The position numbers and the translations under genes are program-made. Under the pieces are notes generated by a model. It worked only from the letters and a program-made list of their open reading frames with translations, was not told the DNA's origin and did not search any database. From assembly GCA_963995505.1 (NCBI GenBank), contig OZ023196.1:10351106-10415105 (forward strand): DNA of 64,000 nucleotides, written 5' to 3'. This stretch comes from Hypericum androsaemum (Eukaryota; Streptophyta; Magnoliopsida; Malpighiales; Hypericaceae). Shown piece by piece: positions 23,222 through 36,224 of the stretch (position 1 is the first letter of the stretch; the number at the start of each line of letters is the position of its first letter).

Positions 23222-24300
23222 GGGAAAATTACTCTCAAGTCCCTCAGGTTTGTTTATAAATACTCAAAAGTCTCTCATGTTTACAAAATACACGCCGACG
23301 TCCTTCGTATTTGATTTTATTATACTTTCGGGTCCCTAAATGAGTTTTTTTTCATTTATATGGCAAAAATACCCTTAGAACAAAAAAAAACTTCTGACAT
23401 CAGCTCTTCTTCTTCCTCCTAAAAAATTTCCAATTCCTCCTAGAAAATTGCACTAATTCAACTTTTTGGTCCACAAAAATTCCTCGACCTCCCCGGCTCT
23501 CCTCTCCGGCCGTTCCAACTATGGCCGTCTGGAGACGGCACCCTTTATTGTCAGAGTTCCACTTTAATCTCCCAAAATCGGCAATCTTTGTGTCCCCGAG
23601 GTACCTCCCCGGCGACGAGTCATCCTCCTCGTCCACGGCCACCCCGACGACGACGGGACGGAAGCGAAAGCCAGGAACTTTGTGGGTCGGCGGGGGGAGC
23701 AACATACGAAATAGGGAGCAAGAACCAGTTTTGGGTTCCCGAAAAGGGGAGGGACGTTCAGTGATGGGTCACCGGCGGCGACGAAGATGGGATCGTCGTC
23801 GTAAAGCTCTTCTTCTTCTTTGATGGTCGCAATTCCCCAGTCATCATCGTCGTTTACCGTTGCAGCCGGATGAAGTCATTCCTACACCTCAACTGCTCTT
23901 CCAACCGATTCGAAGCGGAGGATCGGGCACAGCGAGTTCAGATCGGTGTACGAGTTATCGACGAGAAGCACCGATTGGAAGCGAAGGATCCCGCACGACG
24001 GGTTCATCCATTATTGCAATTCGGTCGGTCGTCGTCCATGGTATTGGAAATTGGAATTGGAAATTTTTTAGGGTTCTTACGGAATTAAAAATTTTTTAGG
24101 AGGAAGAAGAAGAGATGATGTCATCGATTTTTTTATTTTTATTCTAAGGGTATTTTGGTCAGTTCATTGATAAAAATAAAAAAATAGCTGCTAACGTGCA
24201 CCAGGGACCCGAAAGTATAATAAAATCAAACAAAAGAGACGTCAACGTATATTTTACAAATAAGAAAACTTTTGAATATATTTGCAACCCCAAATTTTTT
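23222..24300. mobile_element. MULE-like element with long inverted repeats
   Basis: About 200 bp from 23222 (GGGAAAATTACTCTCAAGT onward) matches the reverse complement of the region ending near 24300. Shared phrases include TTTTATTATACTTTCGGGTC and CTTCTTCTTCCTCCTAAAAA. The last 30 bp of the right end are diverged, so no target duplication could be confirmed. The GC-rich core (23500-24060) has several overlapping ORFs on both strands and may be captured sequence, but nothing recognisable. Confidence 0.7.
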
Positions 24301-24935
24301 TGAATATATTTAAGCTGTTCCGTATACGCTTGTATCCGTGAACTCCTTGACACGCAATGCTTCCTTCACGCTATCCAATTCCAACGTTGTTCGGCTTCGT
24401 TCTCTTTTGCTAACGGCTGTGTTTGCGTTCCAGCCTCTAATACTAGTGAAGGGTAATAACGTGAAGAAGTATTATATATTTTAATTGAATATGTTCAATG
24501 TTAAGTTCATACATATATCATTATGAGGTGATTATATGGATCCTTCAGTACTATATTCAGTTTGATGAAAAAATTATTTATTTTGTAAAATTCATTTGTA
24601 AATTTATATATCTATATTTGATAGACTAAAAAAAATTGGTAAATTTACTTTAAATCCATACATACTTATATTTGGTTGGATTCTTGATACATTTGCAAAT
24701 TTTACTATTTTTTCGTTATAACTAAAAAAATATATATTATGTAAAATGGAACAACTAAACAAAGATATTGTTTGCAAATAAATTAGCAATACCTTAAGAT
24801 TTTCTTTATAAATAAAACAAAAATTCTTATTCGTTTGGAATCAAACATCGAGCAACGGTCTGAAAATGTAAAATTCTCACAAACAGCATGATGATTCTGT
24901 AATTTACCTTACAGGCAGTTCAGTTCTGAAGAAAG
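24301..24935. other. AT-rich intergenic DNA
   Basis: No gene or structured repeat is seen between the two MULE-like elements. Confidence 0.6.
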
Positions 24936-25957
24936 GGAAAAGTTTACTAAAGTACCCTATAATTTTACACTTTGACACTATAGTACTCTGTAGTTTGGGT
25001 TTTTCTATTTTGGTGACAGAGATTTTGAAATTTGACACTTTTGGTGACAAATATCTTACCATGGTTAATTTTTTTGAGCTGAGGTTTACGTGGTCATCCA
25101 CTTCACCGACACGTCACCTTCCCCTCTCTCACTGATGCCGACATGGCTAAAAATTGAAAAGAACCCCAAAAATCCAACCTTTAATTAATTAATCAAACCT
25201 AACCCCCGGCTTGAAGCTTCTCTGTTTCAACACCCAATCCCACCACCAGCCCGGTTATCCACCTCCACCACCGAAAGATGTTGTGATGCTCCTCTCGAGG
25301 ACCTCCGACAACCACGGGAACCAATCCCACCACCAGTCCGGCTGTCGCGGCAGGAGTAGGAGGATCTACCGGAGAAGAAGGTCCGCCGGAAGCTCGGGGA
25401 CCTGTTCATGCACCGCCGTCGGACAAGAAGGAGAAGAGGCGGAGGACGTCGACTTAAATTGCCCAGAACGATGCCGATGGATGGCGATAGGTCTTGACTG
25501 GGTTTTTGGGATAACAAACGGCGATGGGTCTTGGCTGGGGTTTAACATCGACGGCGAGCTCCTTGGATTTCTTCTTCGCTTTCCCTTCTTCCCCCACGTT
25601 GGGAGACGATGAGTGACATTGATGAGGAACAAGAACAATTTTGGAATAACTTGATTTTGGGAACAGAGGTCGGTGACCGTGCGCCGGAGGGGGAGAGCTG
25701 GTGGTCGATGGGAAGGAGGGTGGAGATGAAAAAAATGTCACGTCATCGCCATTTAGGATCAAAATGACGTGGACATGATGTGGCAGTGATGTGTATAGTC
25801 TGGTTGGGAAAAATTAACTCTGGTTAAAATTTGTCACCAATAGTGTCAATTTAGAAAATCTTTGTCACCTAAAAAAAAAAGACAAATCACAGAGTACTAT
25901 AGTGTCAAATCACAGGGTACTATAGTGTCAGAGCGTAAAACTACAAGTAACTTTTCC
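24936..25957. mobile_element. MULE-like element just upstream of SCPL gene
   Basis: The terminal inverted repeats span about 140 bp. The left starts GGAAAAGTTTACTAAAGTAC, and the right is its inverse ending CTTTTCC at 25957. Both contain TGACACTATAGTAC and a 'GGTGACAAA' block. The right end has a short local duplication. The flanks are A-rich and no convincing 9-bp duplication is visible. The GC-rich core (25200-25740) shows overlapping ORFs with Pro- and Arg-rich translations that I do not recognise. It ends 165 bp before the carboxypeptidase ATG. Confidence 0.75.
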
Positions 25958-26045
25958 AAAAAAAAATCCGAAGGAAAACCCCCGCCCCAAGCAACAGAAC
26001 TCCAAGACTGGTAGTTGCAACTCGCATCGCCCCCTCTCCGTCCGC

Positions 26046-26075
26046 CACGTGTCCCTCTCTCAAACCCATAAATAT
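26046..26075 (+). promoter_or_regulatory. SCPL core promoter: G-box and TATA-like box
   Basis: CACGTG (26046-26051) lies about 20 bp before CATAAATAT (26067-26075), which is about 50 bp before the ATG at 26123. The spacing fits a TATA box with a short leader. The G-box type element is commonly bound by bZIP/bHLH factors and would fit ABA or light control; that is inference. Confidence 0.5.
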
Positions 26076-26122
26076 CTCCACCCCCACCTTCACATTCCCC
26101 TTCCTCGATAGAGCCTCAAAAA

Positions 26123-29100
26123 ATGGGAAAGCTAACATTACTCCTCGCGTGCCTCCTCCTCTCCGTCGCCGTATCGGCGAACCTCGACGACCTCCGCCTG
26201 GAGCGGCCGGACTTCCCGGCGGTCTCGGCCGGAAAGCTGATCCGGTCGCTGAACCTGTTCCCAAAGGAGGATGTGAACGTGGTAAAAGACGGAAATGCCC
26301 TCGGGGAAGATAAGAAGAAGCTCGTCGAGAAGCGGTTCAAGTTCCCCGGGATAGTCGGAGATAATAACAACATCGGCGAGCCTTCCGCCGAGGATTTGGG
26401 CCACCACGCCGGTTATTACCAGATCCAGCACTCCCACGCCGCTAGGTGAAACTACTTGATCCCTTAATCGCTCGAGGTTTCAATCGGACTCGGATGTGCT
26501 TTTGAAAACTGATGCGCCTTTGAAAATTTTGATAGCGGATTCTAAATTAGGCGTATCCCGAGCCTGACAGCAGTTTGATTAGAGGATTGTTGTGGTGGTT
26601 AGATAATGTCAGATTTCGAATTATCCGTCGGACGAGAAAGAAGTTCGATCTGTGTGTCTTGAGTTAATTTTAGTGCGGGTTTTTTGTTGATGCAGGTTGT
26701 TTTACTTCTTCTTCGAGTCGCGGGGGAGCAAGGATGACCCTGTTGTCATCTGGTTGACTGGAGGGCCTGGTTGCAGCAGTGAGCTTGCTATGTTTTATGA
26801 GAATGGTCCGTTTGCTATTGCAGATAACATGTCCCTCGTCTGGAATGAACATGGTTGGGACAAGGTAATTCGTTCTTCCAGATTGTGCTTATATGTATGA
26901 GTGATTTTGTTTTTGGCCTGTGTTGGTAGTTTGTGCTTACATTTATTTTTTAGAGCAATAAGATGGGAAATACTAGGGGGGAACTTTGTGTCATTAGAAA
27001 TGCTGGAATAGGAAATAAGTTGAGCAGATGAAGTTGATAGGTATACATGTGGAATTGCCTCTAACCATCAAGAGAGGAACTGTTTTATAATCTAAGTAAT
27101 TTTGTAATTTATTTCGTTAACGAACCAGTGACCTTGATGTTTGTCTACGACCTTGAACAACAGCGAGGAATCGTGCTCTTGCTTTGCCTGCTTTAGAGAT
27201 TGAGCAGAGAGCAAATTTTGGAAATTCTTTAGCTGATGCAAGTCGGATTGTTTTTCTCCCTGATATTCAAATGATCCCCATGAGTAGTTTTTCGATTTTT
27301 ATTTCAGACCCTGTTTCAAGACACAGAATTTGCTTAGTAATGTGGGATCTTGTTGGAACGATAGTGCACAAGTTCTGGGTAGAAGAGTTGATTAACTCTT
27401 ACTATGGTTTGCGTCTGCAAAGAATGTTTTGAGTTGATGGAGGAATTGATTTTAACTTTTCAAGTGATTTGCAGGCATCAAATCTTTTGTATGTAGACCA
27501 ACCAGTGGGTACTGGGTTCAGTTACACTTCTGATCCTCGGGACATTCGTCACAATGAAGAGGGAGTCAGTAACGATCTTTATGACTTCTTACAGGTTGGT
27601 TATGTTTACATTTGCCCCAGAGAAAAAATATCTGAGTTTCTTGCGTAGCTATGGCTTTATCATTTGATTGCCATGATTATCATTTCTTACTTAAGCTTCA
27701 CATAGGACATCTTTTTCCTGTATGTGGAGCATGCATTAGCTAATAACAACAGATTAGGAGAGGTGATGCTTAGTTGTTTTGTACTTAAAACTTGTTCAAT
27801 TGAGAACGCTGATTAACTTTGCCTAATTTATGTTGCTAGGCCTTCTTTGAAGAGCATTCAGAATTTGCAAACAATGACTTCTACATCACCGGTGAATCAT
27901 ATGCCGGCCACTATATCCCAGCTTTTGCTTCTCGTGTGCACCGGGGAAACAAAGCCAAGGACGGCATTCAGATAAATCTCAAGGCAAATCACCAGTTTGT
28001 TTCGTACTTTTATGGGATTTCTCTTGTCCAATTAAAATCTTTTTCCCTAAAGTTCAATTGTTGTACAGGGATTTGCCATTGGAAATGGGCTCACTGATCC
28101 TGCAATCCAATATGAAGCATATGCTGATTATGCACTGGACAATGGCATTATTCAGCAAACTGACTATAACCGTATCAAGAGGGTTATTCCAGTGTGCGAG
28201 ATGGCAGTCAAACTTTGTGGTAGGTTCGGATCTGAAGCCACCCTTCCTGGCTTGTAGATCTTCTGCTTCTTTCCCCCCAGATTCTTCATCTTTTCTGAGG
28301 CCTTGTTATAGTTTATCTTATAGAATCATTATTTTTCTGTTTCACGCCCTAGGAGATCCGTTGCAATGCTGTAATTCTCTTTTATTATCTGTACTGTGCA
28401 CAGGAACTGATGGTACAGTCTCTTGCATGGCCTCGTACTTCGTATGCAACACGATCTTCTCTAGCATCATGTCTCATGCTGGTAACATAAATGTAAGAAC
28501 ATGTGGGTAAATGCTAAATATTGAGTTTTATTTCGGATCATCAAACTCTCTTGTGGGAACTGCATCTGAACATTTCTGTCTCGTCATATTTTCACTTAAT
28601 AATTACGCTGAGTAGTTTACTCGATAAAAAGCTGAAGCCTTTTTGGAGAATTAAGGGCAACCGGCGTAGTAAAATTAGTTGCAGCCTGGACAATGATAGA
28701 TTGAGCAACACCCTGTATAACATGTTTTTAAGTCATCAGGAATGTGGTTTTTGGTACGCAGCGTACGCTCTTGATATAGGAATTACAGTCTTCTGACTTT
28801 TTCATTCCAAAAGAAAAGATATGTTGCCTTCTGAAAAGGTGCACGTGAAAACTGAAACCCTTCAATGGTAATTCTGAAGCGATTACTTGACTGGTTTGTT
28901 GCAGTACTACGACATTAGGAAGAAATGTGAAGGCAGCCTCTGCTACGACTTCTCGAACATGGAGAAGTTCCTAGGCCAGCAATCTATCAAGGAGGCAATT
29001 GGTGTCATGGATAGAGACTTTGTTTCTTGTAGCCCTACTGTTTATCAGGCTATGCTGATGGACTGGATGAGGAATCTTGAAGTGGGTATTCCTGCCCTCC

Positions 29101-29617
29101 TAGAGGATGGAGTTAAGTTGCTCGTGTATGCTGGAGAATACGATCTCATATGCAACTGGCTCGGTAAGTTCGTAGACTGCTAGACTGTTCCCTACAGCCT
29201 GTAGATACCCAATTTCGAGAACTTCACCTTTGCGACATGCTCTATTTCGTTCTACATGAACAGGTAATTCAAGGTGGGTTCATGCCATGGAGTGGTCCGG
29301 AAGGAAAGAGTTTGTTGCATCCCCTGAAGCTCCGTTCGAAGTTGATGGTTCAGAAGCCGGAGTACTGCGAAGCTATGGGCCTCTCGCTTTCCTCAAGGTC
29401 CGTCAATCTCTCTCTCTCTCTCTCTGAACTGTTGGAAGTGTCTGACATCAAATTTACCACTCTAAATAAACTGCACATTTTCATTTAGGTTCACAATGCC
29501 GGACACATGGTACCGATGGACCAGCCCAAGGCTTCGCTAGAGATGCTGAAGAGGTGGATGCACGGAGAGCTCTCGGTTTCCAAGCTCGGGTCCGGAGGTA
29601 TGACTGCTGAGATGTAA
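26123..29617 (+). CDS. SCPL49: Serine carboxypeptidase-like protein (SCPL48/49 type)
   Basis: This is an S10-family peptidase predicted to act in the secretory pathway or vacuole, removing C-terminal residues. My model has nine exons: 26123-26445, 26696-26864, 27475-27594, 27840-27983, 28069-28219, 28404-28492, 28905-29163, 29264-29397, 29489-29617. It encodes 505 aa, usual for the family. Residues 1-19 form a signal peptide (MGKLTLLLACLLLSVAVSA). WLTGGPGCSSE is the oxyanion region. The triad is visible as Ser224 (TGESYAGHY), Asp412 (GEYDLICNWLG) and His469 (NAGHMVPMDQP). Intron 4 appears to be GC-AG (AAG|GCAAAT). Sequence best fits Arabidopsis SCPL48/49, which I cannot separate. A MULE ends 165 bp upstream. 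Confidence 0.93.
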
Positions 29618-30308
29618 ATGCCTTCTCTATCGGCCTGGGAAGACAAAATGAACACTTTTTAAATACCTTTTCTTGTTTCAGCACAACGCTTGTAAATATT
29701 TATTGTTGGTTCAGCAGCTTTCTGCTAAATGCTGCAATTAAAGAGAGAATAAATCTGTGTAGCTTCCATTCCCATCTATAAATTATCTATAAATTTTAGT
29801 ATATCCGACTCTCGAATCCTTTTATATTCTTCGTATCCCATGGTTGGTTGGTGGTGTTATTTTGTAACTTATTAACGTTTTATTTCATCTTTTTGCTGGT
29901 CCTTTTCTTTTTCAATTGTAAACTTTTACGTCGTGATCGTGAAATATTCTGTGGTTTGAACCATGGACTTCTTAGATATTTATAACGTTTTGTGCCGTTG
30001 GTTATAAGTCGTTTGGCTTTGTTGGTTGGTCAAATACAATGAGTTCTTAGATTCATTTATGCTGGTGATATCTGGTTTTTTGAACCCAATGGCACCTAAG
30101 TTCGTCCTTGAGGCTTAAACCAATAAACCAAGTAACACAAATGATTAACAAAATTGAATTAGGAAAATGAGAGAGGAAGTGAGAGGAATGTGCCAAACCA
30201 TGCTTAAATGCTTGGAAAGTATGAAAGTTTGTCAAAAATAATTTTACCTTTGATTTTTAACTAATTATGGTTTTTTGTGACGGTGGTTCGAATGTCACAT
30301 CTTCATCT
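29618..30308. other. SCPL 3' UTR and intergenic AT-rich DNA
   Basis: The first 150 bp or so after the stop (to about 29760) look like 3' UTR, with T-rich stretches and an AATAAA-like word (AGAGAATAAATC) near 29745. After that I see no gene. Confidence 0.5.
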
Positions 30309-31553
30309 GGGGTAAAAAACACATGTGGTCAATTGTCTTTTATTAATTTTAGTTCATGGTCACAAATCTTTTTTTTCCTCTTTATGATTACTCATCTTTA
30401 TTAAGTCACATTTGTATGATCATTATGACTAATTTAAAAATTGTAAAAGTTCAAAACCATCTTAAAATTTTTCCTTTTCTTTGTCGCGCTCCTTCCTTCC
30501 TTCCTTCCTTCCTCTCATCCCTCTACTTACTCTCTCTTCATTTGGCAAGGGGCCAGCCACGTATAGTCGCGACGCCACATGTAGGAGTAAGTATTCGATA
30601 ATCCAAATACGAATTATCCGAATTTATTATATCATTATCCGAATTTTGAATAGTGATCTATCCGAAATCTAATAACCAAATTTTTTTTACACAAAGATAA
30701 TTCGTCCGAACTACAAAAATGAGATATGACTTAACCCAAAACACATACAATATATCCAACTAGACTATAATTTCACTACTCAAAACCATCCAATATCCAA
30801 AATGCTAAATTATCTATGGTGTAACTTCATATTAAGCAATATTAAACAATTCTAATGGGTTTTTTCTGGTTTTAATATGATTGAGCATTTTGTTTGTGGT
30901 CCTTCATATTATGCCCAAACGTGATGTTGACAATAAACTCATATTTATATAGACTTGTACGAGACCAGAGAGAGATGATTGAATTTTGGTTTTAACTCTT
31001 ATGGAATTGGAAAAAAACCGAAGGAATTATCTGATGCCGTCCTCGTTTAGGTAGTGAGGTTTTTTGTCAACGATGACCAAACGTGCACTTTCCTCTAGGT
31101 TGAGGTCGTCACAGGAGGCCTAGCTGAGGTTACATTGCTACTTTTTATGTACCTTTTTGGGTTAAGTCAGATCTCATTTTTGTAATTCGAATAATTTGGA
31201 CTATCCGTACGAAAAAAAATTGAATATTAGATTTCAGATAGTTCAATATTTAAATTCAGATAGTGAAATATTAAATTCGGATAATTCGTATTCGGATTAT
31301 CCAAATGTTCACCCCTACATGTGGCATCGCGACGTCAACGAAGTACGTGATTCTTTGTCGAAGGGAGAGAGGGAAAGTAGAGAAAAGAGAGGAAGGAACG
31401 AACGTGCGAGAAAAAAGAAAAATATTTGAGATATTTTGAACTTTTATAATTTTCATATTAGTCATAATGCTCATACAAAAATGACTTAATAAAAAAAATA
31501 ATGACCATGAACTTAAATTAATAAAAGATGGATGACGATGGTGTTTTTTACCC
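30309..31553. mobile_element. Fold-back MULE with ~300-bp inverted arms
   Basis: The left arm 30309-30620 matches the inverse of 31275-31553, starting GGGTAAAAAACAC at both ends. Shared blocks include CTTTTATTAATTT.AGTTCATGG and GTATGA.CATTATGACTAAT. The target duplication of 9-10 bp is TCTTCATCTG (30300-30309) and TCTTCACCTG (31554-31563), one mismatch. The arms include CCTTCC-rich tracts. A hAT-like insert occupies the centre. No transposase is present. Confidence 0.8.
30583..31316. mobile_element. hAT-like insert in the centre of the fold-back MULE
   Basis: The left end AGGAGTAAGTATTCGATAATC and the inverse of the right end, AGGGGTGAACATTTGGATAATC, are inverted repeats. Inward follow repeated words ATTATCCGAATT and CGAATTATC, typical of hAT subterminal repeats. 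It is flanked on both sides by ACATGT, itself a palindrome at the loop of the MULE arms, so an 8-bp duplication cannot be proven. The interior is AT-rich without coding capacity. Confidence 0.55.
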
Positions 31554-32126
31554 TCTTCACCTGGAAGCGAGAAGAGTGGATAAGGTAACAAGTCTAATCT
31601 AGAACGTTTAAATAGTGCAGCAACATTTGACATTCTCAGTGGTGGAAGGGGAATGCTATTAGATTCGATATCCTTTCTTCTATGGTTCGTGATGTATTAG
31701 CGATGTCGATTTTTATAGTTGCTTCCCAGTAAGTTTTTAGCACAGAAGAGCGAGTGCTATAGTTTTAGGAGTTCTTTGACTCTCGTAAATGTGAAAGTTT
31801 TATTATATTGTCAAGATCGGTTTCGATAATTCTTTCTTCCTATTAATTTGGAAGAGAGTTCGATGATTAAAATAAAATTGCATATGATAAGTTTATAAGA
31901 CGATAAAAATAGTACTTTGGAGAGATTATTATATAATAAAGATTTAAGTTTTTTTATTTCAAAAAATATTAAAATTTTGACTTGTAACATTATTCGAATG
32001 TTATATGCGGATGATACGAATAAGTCTTCCTCGTGACAAAAGGCTCTAAAACATCCCGGGATGTCGCAACAGATAACAGGGAAATAGATAGACACACACA
32101 CTGCTATTGCCCCAAAAAAAAAAAGA
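31554..32126. other. Upstream region of DUF3783-like gene
   Basis: AT-rich DNA between the fold-back MULE and the next gene. No clear TATA box was chosen. An A-rich tract directly precedes the start codon. Confidence 0.4.
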
Positions 32127-34976
32127 ATGGCTCTTGGTTTCTGGTGCACCCGCTTAAATTCCCAAGTTGTTCTTCAGCTTGCTTCATTCCCACCAGCACC
32201 TCCTCCTCCTCCTACGCCTTGGCATTCACCAGTTGGGCCAACTCATTCTGCTCCAGCTTGCAACTTGAAGCTCAGCCACCCATTTCCACCTTCTTCTGCT
32301 TACCAGGGTTTGGCTTGCTTCCTGCTTGTCTAGTTTTTTTTTTGTTTGTGAATCTCTCGTATTCAGAGTCGAGTACTATCGGATTGTGTTGGACTTCCCA
32401 AAACCTCTTTAACCAATCCCGTTGTTCCAGTTTGGAATCTGTTATTTTCTGCTTGTTCGACCATTGTTTCATTCAGATGTTGCTTTTTAGTTTTTCTCTG
32501 TCTGGTGACTATTTTTTGGTTAAGATTTGTCACGGAATTCTAATTAGAATAGAATTATAATTCTTATTCTAAGGCATATTGGGCTTGTCGGAGGTAGCGG
32601 GCAGGAGTTCTTTGGTCTTGGCTTGCTCTGGGCAACGATATGGTAGTATAAGCACGAAAGAACGAAAGAGTTACGCTCGAGTCAGAGTCTCGCCTATGAC
32701 TTAGGTACTATATATTTTCACATATTATAGTGATGATCCTCTCGGCCCCGCGGACGTGTAGGTCTTTCGACCGAACCACGTACTATGGAATATCGTGTGT
32801 CCTCTATCTCCTATCTCTCACCACTATTTGTTATGGGTGTTCTACACATCTGTGTTTACGCTTCCGTTGTCCTAACATTTTTCTTTGTAGACGGAGGGGA
32901 CGGTGGAGAGAGGATTTGATCCCATGTCCTCTCCCTTCTAAGAAAGGGTTGTCGCCAACTCGGTTGACATTGTCTACGAACTTAGTTAACCAACATTGCA
33001 TCAACCTGCTATTTATCTTTTCTGGTCTTTGCTATCTATCATCTGCATTCTGCTATCGTTGTAACATCTGGCTCACTTGCATTTGGCAGGGGGTCCTAGC
33101 AAGTTAGAAACCGAGGACTCGAAGTTCGTTCCATTGAATGCCGATGATCCTGTCTATGGCCCGCCTGTAAGTGTTGGTCAGTTCAGTTTCCTACGATGCC
33201 ATAATTTTGTTTACATTGAATGTAGGTAACTTGGATGTGTTATAGCCACATTTTGGTCTTGCAGGCCTTGCTGTTGCTCGGTTTTGAAGTTGAAGAGGCG
33301 GTTCAGGTGAACCTCGGTTGTTCAATTTTTAGTTCTGCACTTTTTTGCTGCTGCAGATTGTTACTAATACTAGTTCAACTTATGAAATTTTAACGACTAA
33401 ACGCATTGGAATGCTGAAATATGCATTACCGTAGATCACGATCAAACATGTAGTTCATTGTTCTCATCGAAGCCTTTTGTTCGTGGGGTTGAGAGTCTGC
33501 TACAGTTGGATTTCTTGCACCAAAGATCGTAGAAGTTTTTGCAACCGACGAAAAAGAGAGAGATCTTGCCTGGATTAGGACACTTCTAAGATGCTTGAGA
33601 CCAACTTACAACCCCCAACTAAACAAAACATTGTCTTGATTCAAAATGTAACTGGATTTGAATGAACGGATGCTCTTGGCGCAGATACGACAGCTTCTGA
33701 AAGAGTTGGACGGTGAATTTCTACAGGTAGCTATACTAATTAACCTGCTTGTTTAGTTGTTCATGGAGCTATTTTGTGCATTAAATGCAAGTCACAGATG
33801 AAATACCAAAGAAACGTATGTTTTGTTTTACCGATCTCTTGATTGTGTTCATTCTTTTGATATTGTAGATTATTTTCTGTACTGATGACATGATCCAACG
33901 ACCACTTTGGGAAGCAATGCATACAAAGCAATCGAACTTGGAGACAATAAAGGTTAGCATTACCAACTTGCTGCTGAAAAGTATTTCACTTTCCATTTAT
34001 TTCTTTTCTTTGTTGTGTATCGGGGATGTCGAATTACGTATTTAAGATTAAACACATGGTATCATTAAGGTTCGCAGTGACATGTGCTAATGATGTGGGA
34101 TACTAGATCCATATTGGATGTCGAAGGTTATTTGCGTCGTGTTCTTTTAGTTCTTGTGCTTCAAGGCAGAATTTTCCTTTTCCTCTGATAAATCCTAGAT
34201 ATGCTCATGATCTTGCACTAGCATCAGATCTTTGCGATGCCGGTTTGCATTGATTACCATCCAAGCTCAAGGGATAGCTCCGTTCTCATCCGTCTGCAAT
34301 TTAGGCTAGAGAGCTTCAAACATCCTCGCGAAACGAACATCTTGAAGACAAAAACGCACTTCCACTGCGTTGCGTGTCCAGAAACCTTGAGCTTGAGCAA
34401 GCCAAGATTGAAGAACTGCATACTACTTACCTATATACAATGGAGACATCAGTGCAGTTTCTAAAATTCGTTTGCACTGTACTTCGAACCTAACTGTTGT
34501 TTGTTCTGCAGATTGCTAAGCCACTTCCGCGAATTTGCTTCTTATCTGGGCTTAGCGGAGAGGAGACAATTATGTTCATTGATGCTTTCACGGAATCTGG
34601 TAAAGAACTTTGATGCAAAACTCATAATGTAGTTCACAAGTTGCTCTAATTCAGCTTCTTTATTGAAATATTATCGAGGACGAGTTGCAGTACAACAGTA
34701 AGTTGCAAGTTCTTATTCAGTTTCACCTCCTGATGCATACTTAACCATATCTTTTGTCATTTGCAGGACTTGAACCTTCGGTTTTTGCAGCTCTAGTTCC
34801 GAACAGCGCGGACAAACCCCTGCAGGAACTGATAGAAGAAATTATGGGAGATCATGAGATGCTGGTAAGTTCCTGACTTGTTGATGCAACTTTTTATCAG
34901 CCAACGGTTTTCCTTTCTCCTCATCCGAAGCAACGTATTCGCTATGCAGACTGGACAGAAATCGAACTCGGGTTAA
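32127..34976 (+). CDS. Conserved plant protein with DUF3783-like domain, likely plastid
   Basis: My model has eight exons: 32127-32307, 33090-33166, 33265-33306, 33685-33726, 33869-33952, 34512-34599, 34767-34864, 34950-34976. All introns are GT-AG, and it encodes 212 aa. Residues 1-60 are rich in Ser, Pro and Ala with few acidic residues, like a chloroplast transit peptide. The mature part starts GGPSKLETEDSKFVPLNADD, then a short alpha/beta protein: ALLLLGFEVEEAVQ, IIFCTDDMIQ, RICFLSGLSGEE, FIDAFTESGLEPSVFAALVP and ELIEEIMGDHEML. The last half resembles the bacterial DUF3783 pattern (an 'LsGls.eE...li.a....gl' unit followed by a 'vvt' strand). No catalytic residues are evident and no function is known to me. 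The start was chosen because it begins the transit-like peptide. Confidence 0.85.
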
Positions 34977-36224
34977 GGAATCACTACGCATCCGTTGTCT
35001 GTGATGCTTCCAGGCGGAATTAGCTCAAGGTCTTCCTGTTTGTTTGTTTTGTATTCTGGCAAAACAGCACCAGCAAGCAAAAGCAAAGAAAAGTACCCTT
35101 AAGAAGGGCTAAACGGACAGCAATTCTTGTAAAATATCATACTGTGTTATATATAATAAACATTTTGCACCATATTTTATAAAAATATATATTTTAGTAT
35201 CTTGTGTTGTTTGACAAAAACACTTAGGATCTTCTTATCATATATTTTTTGACTTTCGTATTGGATCCTTAATTCAACATTGGGCTTATATGTGAAATAA
35301 TCATGTAATAGGCTATCATGTTCGGTTGAGTCCACTAAAAGTGATTCAATAAGTATTTGGACTTTTATGTATCTAATAGAGTGTGGGCCTTTAATGTGTA
35401 GAGATGTTAGGTAAATTACTAATTTTGTTATGGGCAAAAGGATTTTTCCTTATAAAATAGGGTTATGGTCCCCAGGTTAGACGAGTCGCTACACTATTCT
35501 TCCCATTGAGATTAGGTCACAGAAAATTGAAGGAATTCTCTGAAGCAAGTCATAACCTGGAAAGCCAACCCGTCTTCCTCGATCAAGTTCTTCGCTATGG
35601 ATTCAGGTACGCTTCCGTATTAAGTCTATCTTGATAATGTACATGAGATTTTGAGTTATGGATTGAGATTATATATATTCCAATATTTCATTGATGTGGC
35701 AATGATAACATGATTTTGACATAACATGAATAGATGATGAGTGAAATAATATTATTAAAAGATTACAAAAATATCCTCATGTCACAAAAATTAATGTAAA
35801 AGAATGCAACATGCGGGTCTTTCTTGGCTCTTGCTCTTGTGTAATAAACCATGGTACTAACAAAATTATACTTTCTAAAAAAAAATCAAAATTATAGATG
35901 TCACCTCTCATCTTGGAAGAGTTGTTAGGAGAGGACGAGGGCGGGGGCTTGAGGCCGGCGGAGGACGGGGTGTGGGTAGGGGTAGTCAACCGGCTGGAAT
36001 GGACACCGCAACCTCCTCCTCTATTAAAGGGATTTTTATCATTTTAATAATTATATTACGTGACACATAATATATTTTTCTAGGTCACTAACTCAAAATT
36101 ATGTCATCATTGTCACATTACCCAAAAAAAAAATTGAACATGTTGGTCGTATCGAACAAGACTGTAACAAGAACAATGAAAAAAAAGTATGATTAATGTT
36201 GCAATGCATAAGTAATAACTAGGG
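34977..36224. other. 3' UTR and intergenic DNA, possible solo LTR
   Basis: After about 180 bp of 3' UTR (to about 35160) comes AT-rich DNA. The segment 35161-35620 has the feel of a copia-type LTR (short TATA-like TTATAAAATAGGG followed by a leader ending near CAGGTACGC), but I could not find matched ends or a target duplication. Nothing coding is seen. Confidence 0.35.

Noticed and set aside
28058..28510. Plus-strand ORF of 150 aa in the SCPL gene
   Set aside because: It is in the wrong frame for exons 5 and 6 and reads through an intron.
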